Shown here piece after piece: positions 45,111 to 55,784 of a stretch of 64,000 bases of DNA. Made by a program: the position numbers and the translations under genes. The stretch's first letter is position 1, and each line of letters starts with the position of its first letter. The notes under the pieces were generated by a model, which saw only the letters and a program-made list of their open reading frames with translations, was not told where the DNA came from and did no database searches. The DNA is from Druceiella hillmani (lineage: Eukaryota > Arthropoda > Insecta > Lepidoptera > Hepialidae), in NCBI GenBank assembly GCA_039881145.1, contig JAYKKI010000091.1, positions 2,294,001 to 2,358,000 of the forward strand. Reading direction: 5' to 3'.

Positions 45111-46279
45111 GAAGCGACACTCACCTCCCCCGGCCAATTTAACGTAGATGCCAGGTACGATCGAGGGTATGCGTTCCTAGGTTGCCACTTGCTGCGTGCG
45201 CATGTGATTTGTTCGATTTTGTAATGTTTTCTTGAGTTTCATTTGCGTAATTCAGTTCTAATTGATAACTATTTATAATAGACTTGGACGATATGAATGT
45301 TTTGAGACACTGCGTACGAATATTTTACGACGAGTGCTAATATTATAAAATATTGGTGACATATCGGTGACAAAATACTCTACGAGTACGGGCAACGTAA
45401 TTCCGTTTTGAGAGGACTCTATTACAAATATATGTAAACTTATCGCATGAGGTGTGCAATAAAGATTCAATGCTCATATCCTTTATTTTTACAGCCAAAA
45501 TTGACAGAAATTCTTATAATTTCTAAAGATATTTTTTTATAAAATACAAAGTTATTAGACATATTTTTAGAGATTTTTTTTTTATAAAATTCCATAAATA
45601 TTCATGGTTCCAGGTTCCATAAAGTAAATGATGCATTCAAGATAATAATTTAGAAAGCATATTTAAAAAATGAATCATGTTGTTAACATTTTTTTTTTAA
45701 TTTTTACCTTTTTTATTTTACTTCAATCATTTTTCAAATAACTTTATATATTTGTTTTTTTTGCTCGTATAAGATTTTAAGTTTTTTTCTAGTTGGTATG
45801 CTTTCTTGTTCGATAAAACTTTTTATTTTAAGAGTAAATGCTATTTGTGTTTTTGATTAAATAGGGGTTTAAAATTTAAAATTTTGTAGATGATAGTAAA
45901 ACAGAGTCTTTAAATGAAAAGCTTGCTATATTGAAAACCATTGTTTTAAAATACTCGTACTCGTCATATTCAGTAAATATTTGTCCGCGAACTGCGAAGT
46001 GCGAAGCAATACTTAACGTAATGAATATATGTCATAGAAAAGTATTACGAATTACGAGAATTCAGATATTCTGTTTGTCCCTTATTTCGTACACGCTTTT
46101 GATTTGAGACAGCGAGAAAGCCTACATGCAATATGCAGCCAGACCATAAAGTAACAATTGTCCGAACGTCCGGTAAGCCATATAACATAGAAGTATTAGT
46201 GACACCAAATATTTTGTAATTTGCATACCAAGTATGTATTTTATCCAGAGATATCAAGTTTTTTACGGGTGACATCAAA

Positions 46280-46370
46280 TACGCCATACACTGTGCTGTC
46301 TACGGATGCTTAGAAAGCAATGCAATCTATAAGGATAAGAGATTTTTTGTGTCCCTTCCAATGAAAAAAG
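46280..46370 (+). pseudogene. THAP-like zinc-finger exon fragment
   Basis: The frame reads YAIHCAVYGCLESNA and then KDKRFFVSLPMKK, ending exactly at a donor-like AAAAAG|GTAAGA at 46,370. Cys-x4-Cys followed by a basic residue and an aromatic 'FxSLP' (normally 'FHRFP') is the N-terminal half of a THAP DNA-binding domain. This kind of domain is used by P-element-type and other transposases and by some host regulators. The second half was not found. It is probably part of a transposon inserted in the Gypsy element. Confidence is limited by the shortness. Confidence 0.45.
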
Positions 46371-46682
46371 GTAAGACAACTGTATACTCTCGTAAATAAT
46401 TTTGTTTTATATTATCAAATTATTTGGTTATTACCTATAATTTTATCCCTAGAACATTCACTGAGCAGTTTTAAATTTCAAAATTTTCGTTTTGGAAAGC
46501 TCATTGTTTTGTTTGAACGTCGCTGAGATTGTAAAATGTATCCTTGTAATGTCGAATATTGGCCATACTGTTTATCAAGAGATCTTTCACACGAAACAAC
46601 TATAATCAAGTCAAAAGTATAACGAAAACAATATCTCAGTGTATCACATTTATAAATAAACAAAATATATTTTTATTTAACA

Positions 46683-47640
46683 CTAGCTGCTGTGCCCGCG
46701 AGTTAGTTCGCGTGAGCTTTAGAATATTGTTCACAAAACCTTTCTGTAAACAATTATTAACGCGGGAGAGTGCTACATACAGTTGTCTGTGCGAAAAGCA
46801 ACTGATGCTTAAGTCCACGCCAGCTAAGCGCAAAGTTTGTCCTGTTTTTGAAAACACAACACCATGATTTACGAAATTTACTTGCGACATCTTTCGTTGA
46901 ATAGCACGCAACGAAAAATTGAAGAAAATATATCGCGTTATATAATAGAAAACATTTAGCATTATATATCGTCGAATAGAAATAAAAAATATATGTATTA
47001 ATCAAAAGAACTAAAGCGCGTTATAAGAGTCGTATTTATGTTGTGTTCTTTATTTTAAGTCCCTACTTGCGCCATCTATTGTAGAAAAGCTTGTAATTTT
47101 ATTTAAGCCTGAAAATTATTTAGAGAGCATGGATATGATGTGAATTATATTGCATTACATTATGTAATTTGACACGGTGCAATATAAAAAAGGTCCAAAT
47201 TTATTCAGTGATAATTGACTTGATGCAATTGAGAAAAATTACGTATTTTAAAAACCTTGTGATGACATCTATTGGTGATTTTTAAACTAAGTTCAGTTAA
47301 ACATTATTGAGTCGTTTTACTTTTTCTTATTTTTTAATTATGGGTATTTACATTTATTTATTACCTTATTTTGTAATTTTTTATATTCACAAATATGTAT
47401 TGATATAAAAAAAAATATCTAGATTCGGAGTGATTTTTGCACAAACCAGTTTTTGTATTTTTGCTTGGGGATGAGACATTTTCCCAAAATAAAAAGTATC
47501 TTATATGTTGACCCGGATAGTTATCATCATACCAAATTTCATCAAAATCCGTCCAGTGGTTTTTGCATAATGCGATAACAGACAGAGAGATAGATAAAAA
47601 GTTTTCTCTTTGTATGGATAATAATGACTATTAGAATAAG
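46683..47640 (-). mobile_element. Helitron fragment: 3' terminus and helicase C-terminus
   Basis: On the minus strand the 3' end reads ACTCGCGGGCACAGCAGCTAG with CTAG at 46,686-46,683 followed by T, a Helitron-type terminus. Inside is the helicase C-terminal block (KTGQTLRLAGVDLSISCFSH, HRQLYVALSRVNN) in the frame 46,962-46,636. The region 47,480-47,640 carries a sub-terminal block known from insect repeats (plus strand CAAATTTCATCAAAATCCGT). Rep and most of the helicase are missing. It is a different subfamily from the Helitron at 13-17.7 kb. The left (5') boundary is approximate. Confidence 0.65.
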
Positions 47641-48224
47641 ATTTTCCTAAAAATATTCAACGTACAGACATGACTAAGTTACAGTTTTATTATATGTATA
47701 GATTTTATTTCGTTTTCAAAAGTGCCCTTTTCAAATTCTATCTTAATGTTATTATTATCAAATCACTTTCACACAATTTTATGTAGTGTGAAATATTTAT
47801 TTACATAATTACGTGTTTACAATTAGGTAATATTGTAGACATACTGGCGCACCAGTCTAAAGCTACTGCGCCAGCGCGTTATCGAGACAGTCATTCGATT
47901 AACGTTATTGGTTAGAAAGAGAAACAGCTATGTACGAACAATAGAGGCCGATGATTCTTTACCTGTATGCTGCTGACAACCCTACAATAATTTACGCTCA
48001 CAAACAAATCGCTACGGATAGGCGAGTACGTGTGCAATAGTGCAGGCGACTAAATCAATTCGCTAGTATGGAGAGTCGGGGGTGTGCGGCGATTCCCAGC
48101 CGGCAACAGATCTAGCGCGGCGCACGTTGGCGCTAAGCGGGGGGACCGGCGCGTGGACGTATGCGCGGTGGAGTCCCCTACTGGAAAACTTTACCACAAA
48201 GGTGTGTCTCATAATTGTCCTTTC

Positions 48225-48600
48225 GACTCGGGGGCTGAATGCTCGCTAATAAAAGAAGTGTAGCCTCCAACTTTTCTGGAAAGCGAAGTATCAATAGCAC
48301 TTCATTAACGGGGATTGGTCAAAAGACAATATTCAATAGCGAGCAGATTTTATGTTATGTAGAACTATGTGTATACACTGTAAACATTTTATTTCATGTC
48401 TTTCCTGATTTTTACATGCATAACGATATAATGTTAGGCCGCGAAATTCTAGATCAGGGTTTTCTTATCACTATGTCAACGTCTCAATTTTCAAGTACGA
48501 AGCAGTATTTAAATATGAATAGTTTAGTTACAGAGAAGTCTACTTTAAAAAATTTTGAACAAATTGACACAGTCCTACTATCACATAAAGGCGTGAACTG
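48225..48600 (+). pseudogene. Gypsy protease remnant
   Basis: FDSGAECSLI near 48,228 is the aspartic protease active site (family 'DTGA/DSGA'). After a frame change the open frame 48,239-48,601 continues to NDIMLGREILDQGFLI, the C-terminal 'IxLGxDxL'-like block. Upstream, the frame from about 48,100 has the linker seen before Gypsy proteases. One frameshift just after the active site. Confidence 0.7.
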
Positions 48601-48689
48601 ATATCCGTACTTAGCGACTTTTCAGAATACTTTGTTACAGGATTGCCTAAAACTCGAGTAAATACGGGCGAACTCGAAATCCGATTAAT

Positions 48690-49338
48690 AGATCCGAATA
48701 AAACAGTACAGAGACGACTGTACAAGCTCAGTCCAGATGAACGCGAAATTATTTGAAAAAAGTTGATGAGTTTATTACATGCTAATAATATTAGGCCCAG
48801 TTGTTCGCCATTCGCAAGTCCTGTTCTATTAGTTAAGAAGCGCGACGGATCGTACAGAATGTCTATTGACAATCGTAAGCTAAACAATAATACAGTACCG
48901 GACCGATAGCCATTGCCCATAATTTCAGATCAAATTTCACACCTAAACGGAGCCTCTTTCTTTACAAAGCTAGACTGCGCTAGTGGTTTCCATTTAATTC
49001 CAATAAAAGATGGCGAGTCTATCGAAGATACCTTTATAACACCACAGGGACAATACGAATATCTGCCTATGCCCTTCGATTTACGCAACTTTTCACTAAT
49101 ACTTTTCGCGGATGACATTTTAATAATATCGAAAACAATAGAGGAAGGTATAGATCGTCTCCGAATAGTACTCAAGATTTTAACAAAAGCTGGTTTCTCT
49201 ATGAAGCTGAAAAAATGTTTTTCCTTTAAAATTAAATTAGAATTCCTAGGTTATGAAGTTCAGCCAGGGGAAATCAGACAGAATAAATGCAAAATTGAAA
49301 CACTCAGTGCTTGGCCACCACCTCAAATATTAACCTAA
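48690..49338 (+). pseudogene. Gypsy reverse transcriptase remnant with deletion
   Basis: Blocks run in one frame with two early stops: [49 protein letters not shown], then the open frame 48,913-49,338. That frame has FFTKLDCASGFHLIPI and QYEYLPMPFDLRN, and then the catalytic FADDILIISKTIEEG. Between 'MPFDLRN' and 'FADD' about 30-40 residues are missing without loss of frame. EFLGYEVQPGEIR closes the domain; the connection block (FISLATYFGQFIPKFPQ) follows past a stop near 49,337. RNase H is almost absent. Confidence 0.85.
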
Positions 49339-49539
49339 CTAAAACAATTTATAAGTCTAGCAACATATTTCGGACAGTTTATCCCAAAATTCCCACAGGT
49401 AATGAGACCACTCTATAAGTTAACTTCAGAAAAAAATCCCTTTCAATAAACATCACAACACGAGCAAATACGACAAACAATTATCGCCCTGTTAACTAAC
49501 AAACCGATACTTATATTTGACTCTCAATATCCCGAAGAG

Positions 49540-49790
49540 CTAGAAAGGAAAGATATGGCTCACATAGAATTGATATGAGTAAGACAAGGCTTGTTAAATT
49601 CTCTATAGGTGACTTTGTATTAATAGAGAACGAGAAAAGGAATCAAACGAAGTTAGACCCTAAGTATCTTGGACCATTTAAAATAATAGAGGTTTTGGAG
49701 GGTGCTCGATTTACTTTACAGGCTTTAAACTCAAAACGAACTTACAAATATACCCATGATAAACTCAGAAAAATGCCCGGTAATCAATGA
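49540..49790 (+). pseudogene. Gypsy integrase C-terminal (GPF/Y) module
   Basis: The frame 49,575-49,790 contains FSIGDFVLIENEKRNQTKLD and YLGPFKIIEVLEGARFTLQA, which is the GPF/Y module at the integrase C terminus of Ty3/Gypsy elements. It stops at 49,790. The zinc-binding and catalytic core parts of integrase are deleted: only about 200 bases separate the connection block from this module. Confidence 0.8.
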
Positions 49791-50317
49791 AACATTGACG
49801 ATTCCAATGTAGAGCAAAGTTTTGATGGAGAGGGACAATCAGAATCCCAAATTATCGAATAGCTTGCGTTCTTAAGATATGTGCATAAGTGGTTTTCCGT
49901 AGCCGTAGCTTAACAGAAATCGGTGCCTACACTAATAGTCCGTGAGTACGCAGAATGCGGTGGTCCTGATGGCGTTTTGTTTCGAGGAAACTGAAAGCGA
50001 GGCGATGCTGTGTGGTCTGGATCCCACAAATATGAGAGACAAGTAGGGGGACAAATTGCATTTTTTTCCTGGGCTTAAGGGCGTAGTGTAAGAATGCAGA
50101 GCTATTGCGTTATGCTTACACGAATCGTGAAAAATTAAATTACCGAAGTTGTGTTTAGAGTACAGCAATAAATATATAGGTGGCAAAATCATATACACGT
50201 CAGATTAACAAGTGAGTAATTATTAACGAAAGGTCAGAGTTGGCCGAGCGGATGATACTTTGTGAAACTTCTCTTGCAGAGTAAACATACGAGGACGTGT
50301 GTCTCGCAGGTTGGCCA
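49791..50317. other. Gypsy 3' internal non-coding region
   Basis: About 530 bases from the integrase stop to the 3' LTR, without envelope-like coding. A tRNA-like GTTGGCCGAGCGG at about 50,238 does not fold into a tRNA. Confidence 0.5.
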
Positions 50318-50732
50318 AGTCAGAATGATCATCACCACCATATGGATATTACGAAACGCAAGCGACAGATGCATCTCGCTTCCGCAGAGTCTCGGGCGGC
50401 GCCGTGGAAATAAGGGTGAATCAACACGGACGCTATGGATAGAAAACCCGTGATAGGCGCGCGTGCCGAAAAACGGTGTTACGTTTCATCTGTATCCATA
50501 TCCCGCTATTAATAGTAATTAACGTAGTGTTTAGTTAATAAGTTAAGACGGATAAGTTATTACACGTGGCAATTGTATTGAGTTGTTAAGTTAATAAGAT
50601 AAATTCAAGAATTAAATGTAATTATAATATTAAGTGTTAGTTACACTAGTATTGCGAAAGACTATAATTAAAATATTGTAGTGATCATAGTTTATGTTAT
50701 ATCAAATATTGTAAGATACTTACAGCCAATCA
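50318..50732 (+). repeat. 3' LTR of the Gypsy element
   Basis: Starts (A)GTCAGAATGATCATCACC (first base changed from T) and ends GCCAATCA. It is collinear with the 5' LTR. The flanks TATA and TTGA do not form a convincing target duplication, consistent with age. Confidence 0.85.
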
Positions 50733-50734
50733 TT

Positions 50735-51014
50735 GAAAATGAATATCTGAGAATAAATGCCTATATTCTAAGATCGAAAAGGATTAGCATAAAGGAACAT
50801 AAAGTTTACAATTAAATCATATTTACTTTATTAACTCGTCAATAATTAATTAATAGTTACTTAACTATAACTGTTATGAAGAGTATTTAATAAGAGTACT
50901 TTTAAGATAATAAATATGTACATATTTACTGTGATTTTACTGTAACACATTTCCCAACTTGGAGTGAAAATCAATATCTGAAAATAAATGCCTATATTCT
51001 AAGATTGATAAGGA
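50735..51014. repeat. Two 49-bp direct repeats flanking a short segment
   Basis: 50,735-50,783 and 50,966-51,014 match at about 45 of 49 positions (core ATAAATGCCTATATTCTAAG). They enclose about 180 bases. They may be a local duplication at the Gypsy insertion edge. Confidence 0.7.
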
Positions 51015-51177
51015 AAAAAAAAATTTTAACTTATGTTCATATAAAGCATTCACTTTCATGAATTATTTATTTCAAGTTTGAGTTGTTTTTCATAATTAGA
51101 TGTCCTGGAATATCAAATAATTTATCCAATAAAAAGTTTTGTTTGATGCTGGTCACGAAAATCATTCAAAAATGGTA

Positions 51178-53146
51178 CAGGTAGTCCTCGAGTTACATTG
51201 TTTCGACTTAAATCTTTTCTAGTTTCATCAAGCAATATTTCTACACCATTCCGCGAAACAACGGCAATTGTTTTGATTTACTGTTTCGAGTTTATGTTTG
51301 TTACCTGTTTAAAATTTGTTTAAAATTATTGAAATTTTATTACTGCTATGCCACCTAAACGAAATAGTAATAGTGAAATACAGAAAAAAGTGAGAAAGAT
51401 AATAACGATTGATCTAAAATTTAAAAATTCAATGATCGCGGTTTATTCACCTCATTAATTGAACGTGAACTTAATTTATCGCGTACAAATTGTACAGACA
51501 ATATAGAAAGATAAAAATAAACTTCTTACGGCTTTACATTCCGTTTCTCTAAATAGCACATATCGTATGTAAAAAGAAACGCTTTAATTTTGGAGATAGA
51601 AAAAATTTACACACTGTTTCAAGACCAAACTCAGCAACGTCTACCTTTTAGTCTCCATATCATTCATAATAAGGCACTTAGTATTATTAGTAAACAATCA
51701 TAGCGAAAATAACGAATAGACAAATGTTTTTCTGTCAGCCACGGATGGTTTAAGAGCTTTAAGACGAAATATTCACTGTATAACATTCGAATGCAAGGAG
51801 AGGCTACTAGTGCCGAACACATGGCTGCTCAGAGTTTTCCCGGCATATTAAAAGAAATCATCGAAAGCGGGGACTTTACACCGAAACAAATTTTCAATGT
51901 GGATCAAACCTTGAGATCAAATCAATACCACTTTTGGTTTATAAGTCTGAAAATCTCCGCCAGTTAATTGGAGGGCTAACTCGAAGGTATAGGTGACATC
52001 AGCATTTTTTAAAGAATAGTTTATTGAACATTTCATACCTGAAGTAAAAAAATTATTTGGATTATAAAGCTTTTCTCCTCCTGGACAATGCTCCAAGTTT
52101 TGCCGATATTGGTCCCCAAATTTAGGATCTAGGGTGTATTTCTTTCTGCCTCGAAACACTACATCTTTGTTGCAACCAATGGACCAAGGAGTCATTGCAT
52201 CTTTTAAGGCCTTTTATTATGTCAGAAGAATACATTCACAGGCAGTGAAGGCGAATGAAGATGCTGGTATAGAACTGAGAGATTGTTGGAAATTTTACAT
52301 CGTACAGGGAGTAAAAAAATATGGCATCATGGGAAGAGGTAAAATTCAGCAATTTGAAAGGAGTTGTAAAAAACTATGTCCATTTTTTGAGTCATTTGAA
52401 TGTTCTTCAACAATAGGTCAGCCAAATATGGATAAGATCACAACTAACATTGTTTATTTGGCCAACCAGTTGCACAATATTGAAGTCACTGTTGATGGTA
52501 TTGAAGATTGAATAAACTCACTCGCACGAACTGATTAACGAGGATCTCAATCGAGGCATAGAAAGAAACAACAAAAACATAAAAAATAATATTATTACTA
52601 AAAATAATATTTATTACTAGCACTGGAAAAGTGCTTTCATTAAAAACAACTTTCAGCAGGTTTTGCAAGTTTTGAGAATGCAATGAAAATGTTTGAGGAA
52701 AATAATCCCAATTTTGACAGAAGTCGTATTGTTAACAACAAAATTAGTGACGCCTATAAGTGTTATCAAAACCTTTATGATAACAATAAAAAAGAAGCAA
52801 AACAAACTAGTATTAATGCGTTCTTCAAGCCAAATGTCTAATTTATTGTGTTTCTTACTCGTACATATTTTTCTAAATTATGATAAAATCATGTAATCAA
52901 AAGCAATAGTCTAACATTATGTAAAAAAAGAATGAATTATTATTTTAATAAATATATATTTTACGTATTTAGTTTCAGTTTTTCTTTGATATTAAATGTA
53001 GGTTTATTTTTGGTAATAGCCCTTGAAGAACCTAACTCCTGAATATTATATTGAAATATATAAAAAAATATATTTCGACTTACAGCAATTCAATTTACAT
53101 CGCATATTTCTAGAACCTAACATGCTGTAAGTACGAGTACTACCTA
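51178..53146 (+). mobile_element. Tigger/pogo-like DNA transposon
   Basis: The left end reads CAGGTAGTCCTCGAGTTAC after TA (51,176-51,177). The right end, reverse complemented, reads (C)TAGGTAGTACTCGTACTTAC. These match the terminal pattern of Tigger elements. It encodes a pogo-type transposase on the plus strand. The element is about 2.0 kb, somewhat short for Tigger, and coding is broken. It lies in the furin C-D intron. Confidence 0.8.
51348..52841 (+). pseudogene. Tigger-like transposase, frameshifted
   Basis: It starts MPPKRNSNSEIQKKVRKIIT, the usual Tigger start. Frame-shifted blocks follow: MQGEATSADHMAAQSFPGIL- and GDFTPKQIFNVDQT-like sequence (51,790-51,906, first catalytic Asp), then SAFFKEWFIEHFIPEVKKLF, and the last catalytic block FLPRNTTSLLQPMDQGVIAS in the open frame 52,134-52,511. 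The C terminus ends KQTSINAFFKPNV at 52,841, as in family members. The first part of the DNA-binding region is truncated by a stop at about 51,457. The opposite-strand frame at 51,917-52,195 is a shadow. Confidence 0.85.
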
Positions 53147-54308
53147 CGATTATACATTTTTAGAGTGGCTCTATTTCGCTGTTAAGCTATTATATCTGTA
53201 CTCAACCAAATTCTAAATATGATAACTGGTTCATTTTCCATAACAAAATATTAGAATTACTGTTAAAAAAGGAAGGAAATACCTTTCGAATTACCTAAAA
53301 TGGTAATTGCTTTATTCATAAAATGTTAGTATTATATTGTTATTGTCTGCGGACGTGACTCATATAAGCCTGGTGGCAAAATGGGCTAATATAACAACGC
53401 AACAGATAGTGAGGAAATATACCCATTCTTTATAATCTAAATAACATATGAACCAATAATCAATAAATAATATAATCTAAATTATATAGTTCTTGTATAG
53501 TTCCTGAATGAATACTTTAGTCATCACCATTGGGAAGCTACCTAAACTATACGTGGGGAAGTTCTACAAAAAGTAAGTGATTTGAGAGCAGCAGCGTAGC
53601 TCGTTAGTGACCATTTGGTCACTAACCACGCTGCTTGCGAAGCAAGTCTAGAGCAACTTCCAGAAGAAAAATGAATTTTGCAAGGAAGCTAGATGCTCAT
53701 GAATCTGGAATTGTGGACTCTGTCCATCATTGAAACTTAAAAAAAATGTTTTCTCAAAACTGCATTTTCAAAGTTGACATAAGGAATAAATTCAAACAGT
53801 TATTGATACCTTTTGCAGAATATTGTATTTTAACACTTTAACACGTTTTTGTGTACTTCAACAGATTTTGAAAAAAACTAACGGATTTTGAAATATCTTA
53901 TAAGAAAATTATTTATTTCATGTTTGCAATCAAACATTTTATATAAAATTTCAGACTTTATTTCATTGTGCCGTTTTATTCATTTTCCATTTTATTTTTT
54001 ATTTTGGTTAGTAATAAAAATTTTCCCTGTCCCTTGTCTGATCAATACTGCAGAAGCTAAAACTTAGGCCGTTTTGCAGGTTGCACCAAAACCTTCCTGG
54101 AAAATAGTTCCGTAAAGTTAACTGTTTTCAATTATTCTGTAATAATAAGTAATAACTTGAATTTTAAAATATTAAGCAAATTGTTCCTTTTCAAAAAAGT
54201 ATTGAAAAATTTACTCAAATTTTTCCTAAAGATATTTTCCCCCTTAAACGATACATTATTTATCTACTAGTAGTCAAGGAAGAGTAGCAACGTTAGCCCC
54301 CCAATATA
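53147..54308. other. Furin intron stretch
   Basis: Non-coding. It contains a hairpin at 53,588-53,636 and is otherwise featureless AT-rich DNA. Confidence 0.45.
53588..53636. repeat. Interrupted hairpin (8 + 9 bp)
   Basis: Inner stem TTAGTGACC/GGTCACTAA around loop ATTT; outer stem AGCAGCGT/ACGCTGCT across an internal loop. Confidence 0.75.
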
Positions 54309-54339
54309 AATATATGATAGCCATCGTAAATCGATGGCT

Positions 54340-54404
<65 letters not shown>
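54309..54404. repeat. Hairpin fused to a (TA)n array
   Basis: TATGATAGCCATCG (54,313-54,326), loop TAAAT, perfect reverse complement (54,332-54,345). The right arm runs directly into about 60 bases of alternating TA (to 54,404), which suggests the array grew from the end of a hairpin element. Confidence 0.85.
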
Positions 54405-54406
<2 letters not shown>

Positions 54407-55153
54407 ATATTAATACCATTAAATTTAATTACTCCTATATCTTCAATCTGGTTACATATTATATTAAAGAATTATGAATTCGAAGCAAGAAAATACAATA
54501 ATATATTTATTTTTTCACCACCCATATACTATTTAGTTTTGCAAGCTTTGTCGTTTTCTGCTTTATTCACAATTTTAGAGATGTCTTTAAAATGGTATAC
54601 CATCCGAAGTCTTCTTGATAATCATATGAATAATATAACATATCTCTACTGTTGTATTAAAATTTTATAAATCGATAATCTTACCTCATCACATAAGAGG
54701 TATACTAACAGCAATTGGACTAGCTACTTTCCCTAGTGCAATCGACTGAAATCTAATATTTAAAATGTTGTGAAGTTAAATTGTAACAGACTGCGAATTG
54801 GCTATTATCAAAATCTTTGCCACTGTTTCTTTCCCCATTTATTAATTAATCTTTACTTGAGACATGTCGTTTCAGTAGCAATAATTCCGAGAATTATGTG
54901 TACGTTGGCTCGTTAATAATGTATGACTAGACATATCAGACATTACCCCCGAATTAAGTTATCAAAATTCGTTTGTGAATCAATTTTTTAATTCACTTTC
55001 TTCTAAGATGAAAGTTAATATGGAATCTGGTTATTGCAAGCTATAATAATGTAATATATATACACAATTATTAATGTTATTATTGATGTTACCTAATTGA
55101 TGTTTTTGTTGGAAAAGTGGATGAAATGTGTAAAAGAATGAAAGGCGGCTCAC
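54405..55153. other. Furin intron, acceptor-distal stretch
   Basis: Non-coding; the open frame 54,314-54,670 is a continuation of the TA array and matches nothing. Confidence 0.45.
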
Positions 55154-55272
55154 CCATGTATCTGCCCTCGTTGTGTATTTCCAACTGCCAGTTGCCGATG
55201 GGCGACTCGCCCCACGTATGCACCGACATAAACGGCCACGAGCTGAAGCCAGCCCGCGATATGTCGCGAGAC
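55154..55272 (-). CDS. Furin-like convertase exon C (P domain, middle)
   Basis: The acceptor is GCACTGGCAG|GTCTCG at 55,272 (phase 2 entry) and the donor ACATGG|GTGAGC at 55,154 (phase 1 exit); 119 bases. It encodes RSRDISRAGFSSWPFMSVHT and then WGESPIGNWQLEIHNEGRYM. The second block is nearly identical to the P domain of Drosophila Fur1. The P domain packs on the catalytic domain and is needed for folding and activity of proprotein convertases. The phase 1 exit fits both alternative exons D and E. GC-rich and with clean consensus splice sites. Confidence 0.95.
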
Positions 55273-55610
55273 CTGCCAGTGCACATTGTAATAACAATTT
55301 CTATCAACCAAATATATCAACAAATGTTACATTAAGAATGCCCCGTCCATAATTTAAGTATATTCATTTTACGTGTGTAAATAAAATATAACAAGCTTTA
55401 GCAATACGGATCGAACAAATTTAAGCTATTCAGCTCGTTGCACGTGTTTATTGTCTGAAAGACGAACTGTTGTTAAGAGGCTTTACTAAATTTGTGCTGA
55501 AAGTGCATTCGATATTTCAAATCGACATACATCTTTCTCTCTTTATCCTATACACTGAGAGATTTGAATAGAAGTTATAGAATTAATAGTGTAAGCAAAC
55601 TTTTCCACAC

Positions 55611-55784
55611 CTGGTTGCGAGGAGTGTGACCCTAGTACCGAGAGGTGATGTGAGGTGGATCTGCAAGTCGCCGCGGCGCGCCGTACTGAGCGAGATCTTG
55701 GCCTGCACGTGCTCCAGGAAGTTGACACCAGCACACTGCCGCACCTCCAGTGTCAGCACTACTTGACTCTTAGCTGGTATTAAC
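55611..55784 (-). CDS. Furin-like convertase exon B (P domain, first half)
   Basis: The acceptor is TCGCGACCAG|GTTAAT at 55,784 (phase 2) and the donor GCAACCAG|GTGTGG at 55,611 (phase 2 exit); 174 bases. It encodes KLIPAKSQVVLTLEVRQCAG and VNFLEHVQAKISLSTARRGD, followed by LQIHLTSPLGTRVTLLAT. Matches the start of the furin P domain (Drosophila 'VNYLEHVQAKITLTSQRRGD'). The intron to exon C is short (338 bases), unlike all others in this gene. The polypyrimidine tract before the acceptor is weak. Confidence 0.95.

Larger units (their letters stand above)
45130..48090. mobile_element. Foreign DNA inserted between gag and protease of the Gypsy element
   Basis: Gag coding ends near 45,120 and protease-side coding resumes near 48,100, where the retroelement should be nearly continuous. 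The roughly 3 kb between includes a THAP-like exon (46,280-46,370) and a minus-strand Helitron fragment (46,683-about 47,640), plus long T-rich tracts. No matching terminal inverted repeats or target duplication could be shown by eye, so it may be several insertions. Confidence 0.55.
43738..50732 (+). mobile_element. Degenerate Ty3/Gypsy LTR retrotransposon with a ~3 kb insertion
   Basis: Two 415-base LTRs in direct orientation flank gag, protease, reverse transcriptase and integrase C-terminal remnants in the order gag-PR-RT-INT, which is the Ty3/Gypsy order. No envelope-like frame was seen. The coding region is broken by stops, by an RT deletion, by near-total loss of RNase H and of the integrase core, and by about 3 kb of foreign DNA between gag and protease (about 45,130-48,090). 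LTRs differ by eye at roughly one position in ten, so the insertion is old. It lies in the furin C-D intron, on the strand opposite to furin. Confidence 0.85.

Noticed and set aside
45130..48090. P-element interpretation of the insertion with the THAP exon
   Set aside because: The ends do not show matching terminal inverted repeats or an 8-base duplication, and no P transposase core was found.
50230..50320. tRNA-like start GTTGGCCGAGCGG near the Gypsy 3' LTR
   Set aside because: Resembles the A box of Leu/Ser tRNAs, but no cloverleaf, anticodon arm or B box follows.
51917..52195. 92-codon minus frame
   Set aside because: Shadow of the Tigger-like transposase on the other strand.
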